The notes beneath the pieces were generated by a model. That model did no database searches and was not told where the DNA came from. It was given only the letters and a program-made list of their open reading frames with translations. DNA of 21,140 nucleotides. It comes from Saccoglossus kowalevskii. Lineage: Eukaryota; Hemichordata; Enteropneusta; Harrimaniidae. The DNA is taken from assembly GCF_000003605.2 (NCBI RefSeq), contig NW_003112485.1, forward strand, positions 169,673 to 190,812. Direction: 5' to 3'. A program made the translations under genes and the position numbers. Positions 10,488-19,627 of this stretch are shown piece after piece (position 1 is the first letter of the stretch; each line of letters opens with the position of its first letter).

Positions 10488-13170
10488 TGATTGACCAACG
10501 ATATCATATGGCCGATGAATTTGGATATGGAAAACTCTCCTTACTATGTCAAAGTTCAAGTTATAATCATCAGCCAGCTGTTCAAAGAATGGGATGTTGC
10601 TTCGATGTAGAGACAAATTAACCACGTTATGCACGGTCATATTAAATTTTTATTATTATTTGTTTTTCATGGCACCTTTCATGGCAATGCAGTCTTTAGA
10701 AAATATCAAAAGACAACAGATAAAAAATTAGATACATTTAATGTCAAGGACAACTGAAAAAATATATAGTGCACAGTTAAATTTTATTTAAAACAAAATT
10801 GGTCAAAAGTTTCAGAAAAATTGCTGAGGAAAAAAAAACATGGCTGTCAACCAAGATATATTGTTCGCCCCCCGGAGATGTACACGCCAATGTACTAGCA
10901 GATATATAAGATCATCAAATGTAAATATCAAATAGCACAATTTCTCTCAGCGTATATCTGTATGCTACACATCAGACAATAATTGATAGTCGATATTTTT
11001 TGTGAAACTATATTCGCACAGGTAGTTACTACAAATGTATTATTTCGCTCACAATTATGGGGTACTGTTTTGGATAGGGTCATATTCTAGTTTTATTATT
11101 GAATCTGTAAATGCTCCAAATGAATTGTTGAATATTTTGCAGTTATATGTGATGTACTATTTGTTATTTTTTCTGGAATTTGACTTGACAGGTAAGTTAC
11201 CATGTGTTATGAAGCATTCAGAAGGCGAGGCAAATAGCCATGATGTGGCACTGCGCGAAACAGGTTCTGTAATAGGTAACATTGTTCCATATACTCTGTT
11301 TATCTGACGAAAGTGACAGGTTATTTGGCTTCTGCACGCATGACTCTATGTAACAGGACTACTTGGGATGTTATTGATACGGCAATCTGCACAGTAATTC
11401 GCAATATGGTTTCCATGTTTCGAAATATGCAGCCAGGCAAAAAACATAATGTAGTTTGCTAAAAAAAGCATATTACATATGGTATGTTTGTATATAGAAT
11501 AGTCACGCCAGTTTGTCTGGAAATATTGAATACATCGCGTGTGTATGCCAAGAAGCAGTCACAATAACATGATATTACGTCATAAATCAGCATACAGATT
11601 AATTATAATAAAAGCAGATGGTAATTGGAATCATGAATCACTTAGTGAATAATGTATTCTAAAAGAACTTAAATTTTAATAATCGTATATTATATAAAAG
11701 CGGAAGATGTCATTGTGAATATATGTGAATTATTATAAAGATATGATTTAACAACATTCTGTAGTACAATAAACTGCATATGTTTAAATGTGTATTTCAG
11801 GTTTCTGTGGCGACCAAACGGTGATTTTCTATTTTATTTTCAAGTTAAATCAACAGTATTCTTTGTGGTTGTCTGGGCAAAATTTCGGGCACCAAGGTGT
11901 CGTCTATTTAGAGACACAACATTTGTGTTAATAACATTTTGCTATGCCGAAGACATAGCCGGGGATGGAATACTTCTATTTGACCAATCACTGGCAATTA
12001 CTGTCGTATCATGTGATTGTGATTGGCGTGTATACAGTGAGTTTTTTTTACGTAATCAATTACTAGAATACGTATCATTTCATGCGATAACGAAGTTGAA
12101 ATAAAAAAGTGACTCTCAGAAATCAGAGGCTGAGACATTGTGTTTATCTCTCAAGGCAGCGAGATACCCGGATTTATCTGGTATATACAAGAAGATTACA
12201 ATTTTCTAAATCTCAAAATACGTCATCGTTTAATTATGTAGGCTGTATTGCACTATATGTCAACATTTGCTATGGTTTCATGTATCAGTTGAACTGTTCA
12301 TTTTTTGAGATGGTATATGTATTATTGCAAAATGAAGTAATTTCAAAAACAATTACTTTAGTAAAATAAAATTTTAATTTACTAAACCGCCCTGCATTCA
12401 ATATGCATAAACATTTAGCATATGAGTTAAATATTCTCTATGATTTAATTACATTTCCAACGAAGCATAAATACATTAATAAATGCTGTAAAACTCGCAT
12501 TAACAAGTTAACAGTGAGTATGTATGAAACTAACACAATATCATACCGACACGGTAAACACGGTAGAGCTGAAACGAAACTTGTTTGTTTTCCATAGTTT
12601 ACTTTATATCATGCATGCGTCCAATATTTGGGCACAGTAAAAAGTATCATATATAATCCATGGGAATCTTCAAACTAGATAGTCATTTCACTGGCTGACT
12701 CATCTCATCCATATATATAAATGGCTCAGACATGTTAATCATAGCTGAAACTTAACAGTATATTGCTGGAAGATACTGACTGCTGATGGATTACCGTAAG
12801 ATTAAAACAGATTAAATGTTAGGATTGTATGTGATTACTTTCAATTATGTTGACCCGGTTCACTTGAGATCAGAATTCCATATCGGCATACGTTTAACCA
12901 ATGTCAAGGTCCATACAAAGTGACTGAATTAAACAATAGAAAAGCCATATACATTTTGATGTACAAGCGATAACACATTACTGGCTTAAGTATAATCAAA
13001 TCGTCATTATGAGAAATGAAATTGATACAAATATCAATTTACGTTTCTACTATGCAGAATTAAATCTTAAAATAGGCCAGTAGTGCATGATGATTCCTGC
13101 AATTTACTGAATGAGATGACAGATTTGGTGGTCATTGTTGTATACTGAATAATATATACGCATAGCACAC
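10488..13170. other. Mostly gene-free DNA
   Basis: No gene is recognised. A possible minus-strand exon (10545-10640) is discussed in the findings. Plus-strand frames 11035-11307 (90 codons), 11790-12104 (104) and 12109-12369 (86) are the longest in this part. They are rich in Phe, Tyr, Leu, Ile and Cys and show no family motif. The 11790 frame includes a T-rich AG (GTATTTCAG at about 11792-11800) that could be a chance acceptor. A perfect AP-1 core TGACTCA lies at 12697-12703. An 8-bp inverted repeat CCAATCAC/GTGATTGG lies within about 11980-12030. Confidence 0.5.

Positions 13171-13269
<99 letters not shown>
13171..13269. repeat. (ATACAT)n hexanucleotide array
   Basis: About 16.5 nearly perfect copies of a 6-bp unit over 99 bp. 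Being a multiple of three, it keeps several frames open and yields Met-Tyr and Ile-Cys alternating peptides on the minus strand, which are not genes. Confidence 0.98.
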
Positions 13270-13456
13270 AAGCGAATCAGTTTCCCAGCCCCCCTCCAGA
13301 GTGGAAAGCAATTTTGTAAAAGTCTTTCCAACGGAAATTATGTTGGTAGCAATAAATGAGATTGACATTTACAAACTTGCCCGTAGTGGTATCTACTGGC
13401 ACTTACAAAGTATCTTATATAAGATATTTTATTGAATTAATGAATATATAATATTA

Positions 13457-13494
13457 CACTGCACTGCACTGCACTGCACTGCACTGCACTGCAC
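13457..13494. repeat. (CACTG)n pentanucleotide array
   Basis: Perfect 5-bp repeat, about 7.6 copies over 38 bp. It is flanked on both sides by AATATT-type sequence. Confidence 0.97.
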
Positions 13495-14322
13495 AATATT
13501 TTCCATGCACCAAATATATATTTTTCCTGAGTATATGTATTATTCGTGAAGCTAGATGGATGAACTATATGAATAAATTATGTGGCGAAGACATATAATC
13601 GCAATTTTATGAGCAGAAAATATCGCAGAGCACAACACGTGACCCGGAACACGACAGGAAGCCGGGACAGAACAGAACTCCTCGCATTGTCTATATCTGT
13701 AACTAGTTTACCAACACAGATTTAATCTAACAGATTATGGACGCTGTTATCCGATGAGGGCGCTGAGTCTGAAGATTTGAATGTTAAGCTTTGCCGCAAT
13801 ACGTTCACTTTTCATAATTAATAATGTAATTAATAATGTACATAACACCGTATCATAATGACCAACCGTTATTAAATGTCAAAGTACGTAAAGTGCAACT
13901 ATTATTAGAATATTTTTATTAGAGAAATACAAAATAAAATTATATATATTTTTTTGTTTTCCCTTCTTTACTATCAGTAACCTTCATCATAGCCTACGAA
14001 AAATATAACCCTTCCTTACACATTGTGAATTAACGTAGTAGTGTAACATGGTAAGGTGAATCAGAACCAATCTCAGTAGCTCCAGTGACAAGTATGAACG
14101 TCTCGTCTGATAGCGCTGTGTCGTGAAATATAGACATGATTCATTGTTGCGGCAATTCGACATCCCAAATGACACCAGATTACAATCCGTATTAAAACGG
14201 TAATTAGCAAGTCTTTTGTTATGAAGTTAGTTAATTAAAAGTATGTCGTCACTCAATATCGACTACAATGCAGCTATAATATCGATGCAGAGAAAATGTT
14301 ATTTTTAGTACATTTTTAGTAC
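13495..14322. other. Gene-free DNA with a duplicated homeodomain-type core
   Basis: No supported gene. TAATTAATAATG occurs twice in exact tandem at 13815-13838, giving two TAATTA cores 12 bp apart. Around 13630-13690 the sequence is richer in G+C and contains CACGTGAC and ACAGGAAG, which resemble E-box and ETS cores, but nothing further supports a promoter. Confidence 0.5.
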
Positions 14323-14440
14323 ATTCTAGCACTTATTGACATCAAATATGTTATGTTACCAATAGACATCGAATCTTGTCTACTACTAATTGAAATCGAA
14401 TATGATATATTCTACTGCTTGTTGACATTCTTATGTTTCT
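14323..14440. repeat. Degenerate tandem repeat, about 25-32-bp units
   Basis: Four related segments follow one another. Each has a TCTA(G/C)-type start, then (A/T)ATTGACATC-like and AATATGTTATG-like blocks: TTCTAGCACTTATTGACATC (from 14324), ACCAATAGACATCGAATC, TACTACTAATTGAAATCGAA, and TTCTACTGCTTGTTGACATT (to about 14440). Unit lengths vary because of small deletions. Just upstream, ATTTTTAGTAC occurs twice in tandem. The array is non-coding. Confidence 0.5.
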
Positions 14441-14555
14441 AACTAAGTCAAGAAGAGGGTATAAATAAATGACATTAAATAACATCTGTCACCGTAACGC
14501 CATAAGTTACAGCGTGCCGTAATTTTGCGGTATTTTACGGGGTATTTTCATACTA

Positions 14556-14586
14556 CCATATTAGGAAATGAGAATTCCAAATATGG
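14556..14586. promoter_or_regulatory. Two perfect CArG boxes (SRF sites)
   Basis: CCATATTAGG (14556-14565) and CCAAATATGG (14577-14586) both satisfy CC(A/T)6GG with no mismatch. The first is the same 10-mer as the core of the vertebrate c-fos serum response element, and the second lies in a longer palindrome ATTCCAAATATGGAAT. Their starts are 21 bp apart, about two helical turns, so both would face the same side of the DNA. About 35 bp downstream is ACATGGCTGCCACC, which resembles a YY1-type initiator region. Paired CArG boxes are typical of SRF-regulated muscle, cytoskeletal and immediate-early genes. No such gene is recognisable next to them here. Confidence 0.55.
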
Positions 14587-14776
14587 AATGATTATGCGTG
14601 TAAGCGTGTAATAAAAACAAACATGGCTGCCACCAAGATTTGACCGGACTTCATACAAAGAAGTTCGCTGATTCTGTTCTAAACTTTTTGGATTTCGGCA
14701 TTCCCATGATGTATTCTTGGAAGGAAAAGATGTATAATAATAAGGTTATTACGAAGATACCTCAAAGTATGCACGA
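14587..14776. other. Unassigned DNA after the CArG pair
   Basis: A plus-strand open frame (about 14640-14840, 66 codons, no ATG at its start) follows. Its C-terminal third is just the translation of the hairpin at 14777-14838, and I recognise no protein family. It may be a 5' untranslated region if the CArG pair belongs to a promoter. Confidence 0.3.
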
Positions 14777-14838
14777 AGACAGTACAGCGGCAGTATCGAC
14801 CGACGCGCAGCTGAGGTCGATGCGACAGCGTACTGTCT
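14777..14838. other. Strong hairpin (62 nt)
   Basis: The left arm (14777-14801) starts AGACAGTAC and ends ATCGACC. The right arm (14815-14838) starts GGTCGAT and ends GTACTGTCT. Nine pairs at the base and seven next to the loop are perfect. The middle has four mismatched or wobble positions and one bulge. The loop is 13 nt. The size and interrupted stem fit a miRNA precursor, but it could equally be the inverted end of a small transposon. Confidence 0.5.
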
Positions 14839-14893
14839 GAGTAAAAGATTGTTGCGGGAGACCATATTTTGCGTCATACACACGAATCAGTGT

Positions 14894-14955
14894 GAGCTAC
14901 GAAATAAACGCACCTGATCACAACGACAGTATGTTTTACTGTATTTCGTGGCTAC
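14894..14955. other. Second nested inverted repeat
   Basis: GAGCTACGAAATA (14894-14906) pairs with TATTTCGTGGCTAC (14942-14955) with about three mismatches, and inside it ACAGTA-TGTTT-TACTGT (14926-14942) makes a perfect 6-bp stem overlapping the right arm by one base. It lies about 55 bp after the hairpin at 14777-14838, with which it shares the ACAGTA/TACTGT motif. The pair may be remnants of one decayed element. Confidence 0.35.
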
Positions 14956-15899
14956 TTTAAACCAAGCTGAACATAAGCCCGCCCCACAGTATGTCTAAAG
15001 TACTTTACTCTATAAATGCTATAAAATGTTTAAAAAGAAAGACATATTATTGATTCTATTTGCATTACTACAAATCATGAGTTCTTGCAAAATGTGCAAA
15101 ACGTTGTGCATTCATGGAGATTTGCGCCCACAACGTTGAGATTTAAATAATCCTACAACTTTAACACATACCCATCTCTAAGAACGCTGTTTTAAAATAT
15201 AACCTATATATATATATTATTACAACTGCATTAGGAAGTGGCACAGAACATATCTCCCTGGATATATATATCAAACATTTTTCTCAAAAATAGGTTTTAC
15301 CTATTGTGTTTTTGTCCCTCTATAGTTGAGATCAGTTTCTTTATTTCTGTTTTGTTTTTGACGCTGTGGATATGCGAATTGATCTCCGTTCATTGTTGTA
15401 CAGTCATAATTGTTCCACGTCGTGCCTGATGAAATGCACAATAATAATAGTATTTCAGGAATTTCGGTGGGAGCTATTACACATGTTAATTTGTTGCTAT
15501 ATTCTGGTTTGTAACAAATTCTGGTTTAAATAATTTTGGAATTGATAATTTTAGCATCTTTGTTTGTTTATTATGTATATAGTGTTCCGAGGACCCATTG
15601 TCATACTGACTGGAGGTTGGTTAGAATGACTTGGATTTCAGTCTCAATGAAGAGAGTAATGTTTTGAAATATAATATGCCATTTGCAATATACAATGTGG
15701 ACTTAATCGAACAGCATTTTTCGTGTCTACTAGAAGTGTGACCTCCACAGGGAATGAATATAAATTGGTCCCCCCAAATCAAGTCAGCTTGTTGTTTGCT
15801 AGGAAAGTCGGTCTTCAAGAAAAATATAATTGTATGTAATGTTGTCTTTCCTGATTTCTTTAGTTCGTACACTCTTTTTATTTATTTTATGTACTCAAG
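14956..15899. other. Gene-free AT-rich DNA
   Basis: No supported gene. Frames at 15238-15429 (+) and 15621-15872 (-) are unrecognised. The latter lies directly downstream, on the same strand, of the Gypsy fossil, so part of this stretch may be more of that insertion, but I see no motif to prove it. Confidence 0.45.
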
Positions 15900-16235
15900 A
15901 GCTGACTCAACCTTCTTGAATTCTCCAGGTTCATGAGGATTAAAGTGAGTAACACCATTGTATTACAATGTATGTTTCTGTGCAGCCTTCAAGAGCAGAC
16001 TCTGGGCTCATTCATTGGCCAAAGGAATTTGCTCAAGAAGCTTAGAGCATAACCTTTCTACACATCGTCCTCACTTGGCGCAGCCCATAATAGTAACTAC
16101 CTTGTGTCCCAGCATATTCGGGGTCTTGCCAGTTGATTCATCAAGTGAACTCCTGTAGGCCATAGTTGCATGAACCAACATGACAACTAGACTAACCAGT
16201 GACCTGTTAAATCTTTTGACCATGCCATCCACGGT
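15900..16235 (-). mobile_element. Ty3/Gypsy retrotransposon fossil (integrase C-terminal part)
   Basis: Read on the minus strand from about 16235 downwards, the sequence resembles the end of the Ty3/Gypsy integrase core and the region after it. It starts with DGMVKRFN (family: DGMVERFNRTL), followed by MAYRSSLDESTGKTP (family: AYRSSVHESTGxTP), then a Gln/Lys-rich linker-like part. Only this short 5'-truncated piece is recognisable. No reverse transcriptase, protease or gag part and no paired LTRs are visible. It is broken in several places and clearly dead, probably an old insertion. No host function is implied. Confidence 0.75.
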
Positions 16236-16410
16236 AAATATATTTCATTCCATATTCAGTTTAACGTACTTAATTACTAGTATTTTTTAAAATCAATCTG
16301 AAATTATTTTCAACACATCGTACTTTGACATTGCTAATTCCCTCCCCATTGCGTGATTCCTGAATAATTGTGTCATTACTTCACTGCATTATGATCAATG
16401 ACAGACTTGT
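16236..16410. other. Short AT-rich spacer
   Basis: Nothing recognisable lies between the retrotransposon fossil and the 20-bp array. Confidence 0.5.
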
Positions 16411-16500
16411 CAGGTCAAATGACACTGTAGCAGGTCAAATGACACTGTAGCAGGTCAAATGACACTGTAGCAGGTCAAATGACACTGTAGCAGGTCAAAT
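16411..16500. repeat. 20-bp tandem array carrying AGGTCA half-sites
   Basis: Four perfect copies of a 20-bp unit (CAGGTCAAATGACACTGTAG) and a fifth half copy, starting at 16411, 16431, 16451, 16471 and 16491. Each starts with AGGTCA, the consensus nuclear-receptor half-site, followed after two bases by TGACAC, a 4/6 match to the inverted half-site TGACCT. Copies are identical, so the array is young or homogenised. Confidence 0.97.
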
Positions 16501-17167
16501 TGTACGAGATAGTATCTTAGCAGAAATTGCTTTGCATCAAGAGTCTTTGTACTATCAAACACTTTCGACACTGAAAATAGTGATCTTGACTTCGATTTTT
16601 CCCCACAGACCCTAACACCATAAATTCTGATGGTACGTAATTAATATTGTAATAAAATGTGCACATTTTGTAACCATTTCTATTTCGTCATTTTAATAGC
16701 GTTGTGCAAATCAATGACGATGCAGCTAATTTCACAATTGTATTTTTCCCAAAGAGAAATAATATTTCTCTTATATATTGAACTAAAATTGTCATTTGCA
16801 TAATTTTTCGACGGGGTAATTTGCTAAGTGCGCACACTTTAAAACATGATTTCAGGAGCTGAGTACCCTGGGTGAAAATTCGAACGACTATACTATCTGA
16901 ATATTGCCAGTCTTCATCTCTGTAAATGTTGATCACTACACATTCCATGGGTGCACCAAATACATGTATTGCTTTGGTGCTCTGGGCTTATCACATTGTC
17001 TAATGGCCATACTGGCTTATATAAGTTGTACATTCCAAGATCTTGGTAGTGATTTGTCATACATTTTTATATTGAATTTTACGGATGCTGTACATCAAAG
17101 TGGAACTATTTACTATATACATGTTTGTGCACATTTCAGTTAGTCGACAAAATAAAGTAATCAAATT
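16501..17167. other. Gene-free AT-rich DNA
   Basis: Frames at 16688-16948 (-, 86 codons) and 16904-17143 (+, 79 codons) overlap each other and match no family I know. No other feature is seen. Confidence 0.5.
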
Positions 17168-17280
17168 TTAAATGGTGGTGGTCGTCGCGTCGTGTTGGAT
17201 GTGGGGCCCATAGCGACGTAACACGTGTAACATACATTGTTCACATAGAATTCTAGCATGCGCTGTGCGATGACGTTATG
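17168..17280. mobile_element. TTAA MITE, copy 2 (diverged, opposite orientation)
   Basis: It starts TTAAATGGTGGTGGTCGTCG and follows the reverse complement of the element at 4871-4989 almost throughout its first 65 bp. Shared blocks are GGTGGT-GTCGTCGCG, TGTT-ATGT-GG, CATAGCGACGTAA (17209-17221, an exact 13-mer match) and CACGTGTA. The far end is decayed: TGCGATGAC near 17266-17274 corresponds to GCGACGAC of copy 1, but the terminal CACC-TTAA is not recognisable, so the right boundary is approximate. The divergence indicates an older insertion or a subfamily. Confidence 0.65.
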
Positions 17281-18782
17281 TTATACACAAAACACACCTT
17301 AGGTGGCATGCAAATGTATTGTAATTCTTGGTCCTGGTGGATTAACTGAATGTCATTTGTTTGTATCTGTTTCCTTAGTCGGTATATTAATGTTACTCCC
17401 ACACCTGGTAACTAGTCACAGACTTTCTGTGGTACATTTCTTGTGATTTGTATCGATTACCGGGTTCTTTGTTAACATTGAGTATTCTAAGTACTTTATT
17501 ACAATGATTTAAGAATCCATTACTTCGGTAATAAGAAGGAGGGTGCCCAAACCAAAAACCATCTTCCCGTGACTACATTGTTAAATTATTACGAGTACCT
17601 TTTTTATCTGGGCCCCCTAATGTATACTGCAGTTTAAATCGGGCTGTTGGCATTGGCGTTGCCATTCGCTAACTCTAGATGGCGCTCTCCGTTTCCTTCC
17701 CAAGTGTTTGCCCGTTCAAGTAAGATTTGCATTCCGATCTTTTGGAGAAAACGTTAGCCAAAATCTCACATACAACAGTCCAGCCCCGCCATTCTTTTTC
17801 CTATTCCCCTTCTCCCGTTGGCTAGAATCTAACACTTCTGATTGGCTCTGCGCTGTATCTGCAATTCATCTTGCCTAGTACATCATCATAACGGTTCAGG
17901 CCTGATAGCAGTTTTTCGTAAACGACTACTTCAGTTGCATCAAAGATATCATCATTACATAGCCAGCTTACAATTATGTGCAATTAAAACATGCTAGTAT
18001 GGCTTGATTAACAGAGAACATACCATTGTTTTTTTCACCCACATATGTTTTAGAATTTGGGTAAAGGAACATATTTATGTATTTTCTCCCAAATCGCATA
18101 CAGACCAAACAAATCACTGCAATGCCTACATTGAGATTAAAACATAAAATATACCAATACAATTAGATCTTTTTGATTCAATGAATGTGTGTATCGATGA
18201 CTTCATTATACCAGAAATATTACATTTATAACACAACCAAAGTATCTTTGGATGAGGATGAAGGTATGTTTGGCCTGACAACACATGCGCATTGACGCTA
18301 GTGCAGAAGCAGGTACTTAAATATACTACAGTAACAGCGACTCCTATAGTTTTGAAATATAATGAAATGATTAAATAGTTGTTTTATTATAAAAAGTTAA
18401 TACTGTGGCACTGTTAAAAATGCATCTTGATTCACATAATGGCATTATTATACCAAAAACTCAAAAAAAAAAAACTTTTGGTCAAAATTGTGTTTTTGAT
18501 TAAATAAATATATATATAAAGCCTGCAAACTTGTGTGTCAGCATTTGCTAGCTGTTCTATTATGTTGCTTCACTAGTAAGTAAAAGGCATTTAATAAAAG
18601 AAATTACATTATATTTAGCGAATATTTTGTCAAATGCACTGCGACCATGTCAGGATTGTATCATTCTTTTTCACAGAAAGTATAATCTTAGAGTCGGAAT
18701 AATATAAAGAGTAAAACCATCTATTTGCACATGTATTATCCCCAGCCTTCCGCGAATTTCAACAGCAACATCCCATAACATA
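17281..18782. other. Gene-free DNA; GC-richer patch 17640-17900
   Basis: No supported gene. The stretch 17640-17900 is richer in G+C, with pyrimidine-rich segments, GATTGGCTCTG (an inverted CCAAT box, about 17840) and a CTCF-like site, and so has some promoter-like character. A hairpin with ACCAAAA/TTTTGGT arms and a poly-A loop lies at about 18453-18483. The minus-strand frame 17974-18162 is unrecognised. Confidence 0.4.
17672..17685 (-). promoter_or_regulatory. CTCF-like motif
   Basis: ACTCTAGATGGCGC matches 12 of 14 positions of the CTCF core CCASYAGRKGGCRS, including the invariant AGRKGGCRS half. CTCF is conserved across bilaterians, and this type of site marks insulators and loop anchors. 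A single motif match by eye is weak evidence. Confidence 0.3.
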
Positions 18783-18862
18783 AGGTCATACTCAGATCAG
18801 GTCAATTGGAGGTCGCTCGTTTAATTAACATCAGGTGATCATGTCATCTGCCTGTCAGGTCA
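18783..18862 (+). promoter_or_regulatory. Cluster of AGGTCA nuclear-receptor half-sites
   Basis: Perfect AGGTCA occurs at 18783-18788, 18799-18804 and 18857-18862, and a near-match AGGTCG at 18810-18815. The second and fourth form a direct repeat with a 5-bp spacer (DR5), the classic retinoic-acid-receptor arrangement. The last site continues as AGGTCAAAG, the start of a DR1. The cluster lies about 770-850 bp before the hydroxyacid oxidase start codon. Vertebrate hydroxyacid oxidases are metabolic, largely liver or kidney genes, so nuclear-receptor control would be reasonable, but the link is inference. Confidence 0.3.
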
Positions 18863-19619
18863 AAGCTTCGTTCTGGTCGTTTTCTTGTGGGAGAACGGAG
18901 CATCACACTTATCGACCTGGTATCAACAAAGTGGGGAGGGAGACCTGTTGAGTGTTTTCTGCACTGTGTTGTGTTATTCCTTACAATAAATGTTTGAATA
19001 AACCTCTCGTTTTGTTGCATTCATTGGAATATATCTAAGTGTGAATGTATTGCCCCGTAGTTGAACCTAGCGTATCAAGCTACAAAGGGCCATCAGACTA
19101 CTTATATCATAATTAAGTCTTAATTATGGCACACTTCTACTGAAATAAAATATGATATAAATGTGATATATTTCCGTATCCTTATTGAAAACACCAAATC
19201 TTTATAACACTAAGACTAAATACACGACTAACACTAGAGAAGACAGGCTAACCAACCACCAACATCAATAATGGCGGCCACCAATTGCCAGTCAAAACGC
19301 CATAAATCCGTCTGTATGTGAACAAAATTTTGAACACAATATAATGTGAACTAACGTAGTCTACAGTAGCTGGTGTACACACTCGTATGGTTCCATTATC
19401 ACCTCTAGTCATATCTGTTTAACCTTGCATGGATGTATTTGTATTGAGTGTATGCACAGTGTATGCCACATGTTAATAATTTACATTGTGCCTGGACTTT
19501 ACTAAATCAATTGCACCGTACTACTCGAGTAACTATGAAGTGATGGGCATATATCATTACTCGCCATTTGGTTTATATATTTTAAGCGATGTAGTTTATG
19601 TTTGTATATTTTCCAATAG
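18863..19619. other. Upstream region of the hydroxyacid oxidase exon
   Basis: It contains an LTR- or 3'-UTR-like stretch with two AATAAA signals (18985-18990 and 18997-19002) and, at 19267-19284, AATAATGGCGGCCACC, which resembles the YY1-type ATGGCGGC element found at many start sites and could mark a non-coding first exon. TATATAT at 19574-19580 lies about 50 bp before the start codon, and a T-rich tract ending CCAATAG (to 19619) could be a splice acceptor. The sequence alone does not decide between a TATA promoter just upstream and a spliced 5' UTR. Confidence 0.3.
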
Positions 19620-19627
19620 GCCTAAAT

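Noticed and set aside
10259-10640. Open frames running through the AT array and the N gap
   Set aside because: Most of their length is (AT)n translation and undefined residues. Only the part beyond the gap was kept as a weak exon candidate.
11790-12104. 104-codon plus-strand frame, the longest in the window, with a possible acceptor
   Set aside because: Phe/Val/Cys-rich, with no family motif and no partner exon. An alternative MITE reading of the inner CCAATCAC/GTGATTGG repeat is also too weak.
13104-13368. Two minus-strand frames with Ile-Cys and Met-Tyr runs
   Set aside because: Direct translation of the hexanucleotide array.
14030-14137. 35-codon minus-strand frame containing ILVTGATEIGS, reminiscent of a short-chain dehydrogenase glycine motif
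   Set aside because: The TGxxxGxG pattern is incomplete, the frame is short and stops soon after, and there are no flanking splice signals.
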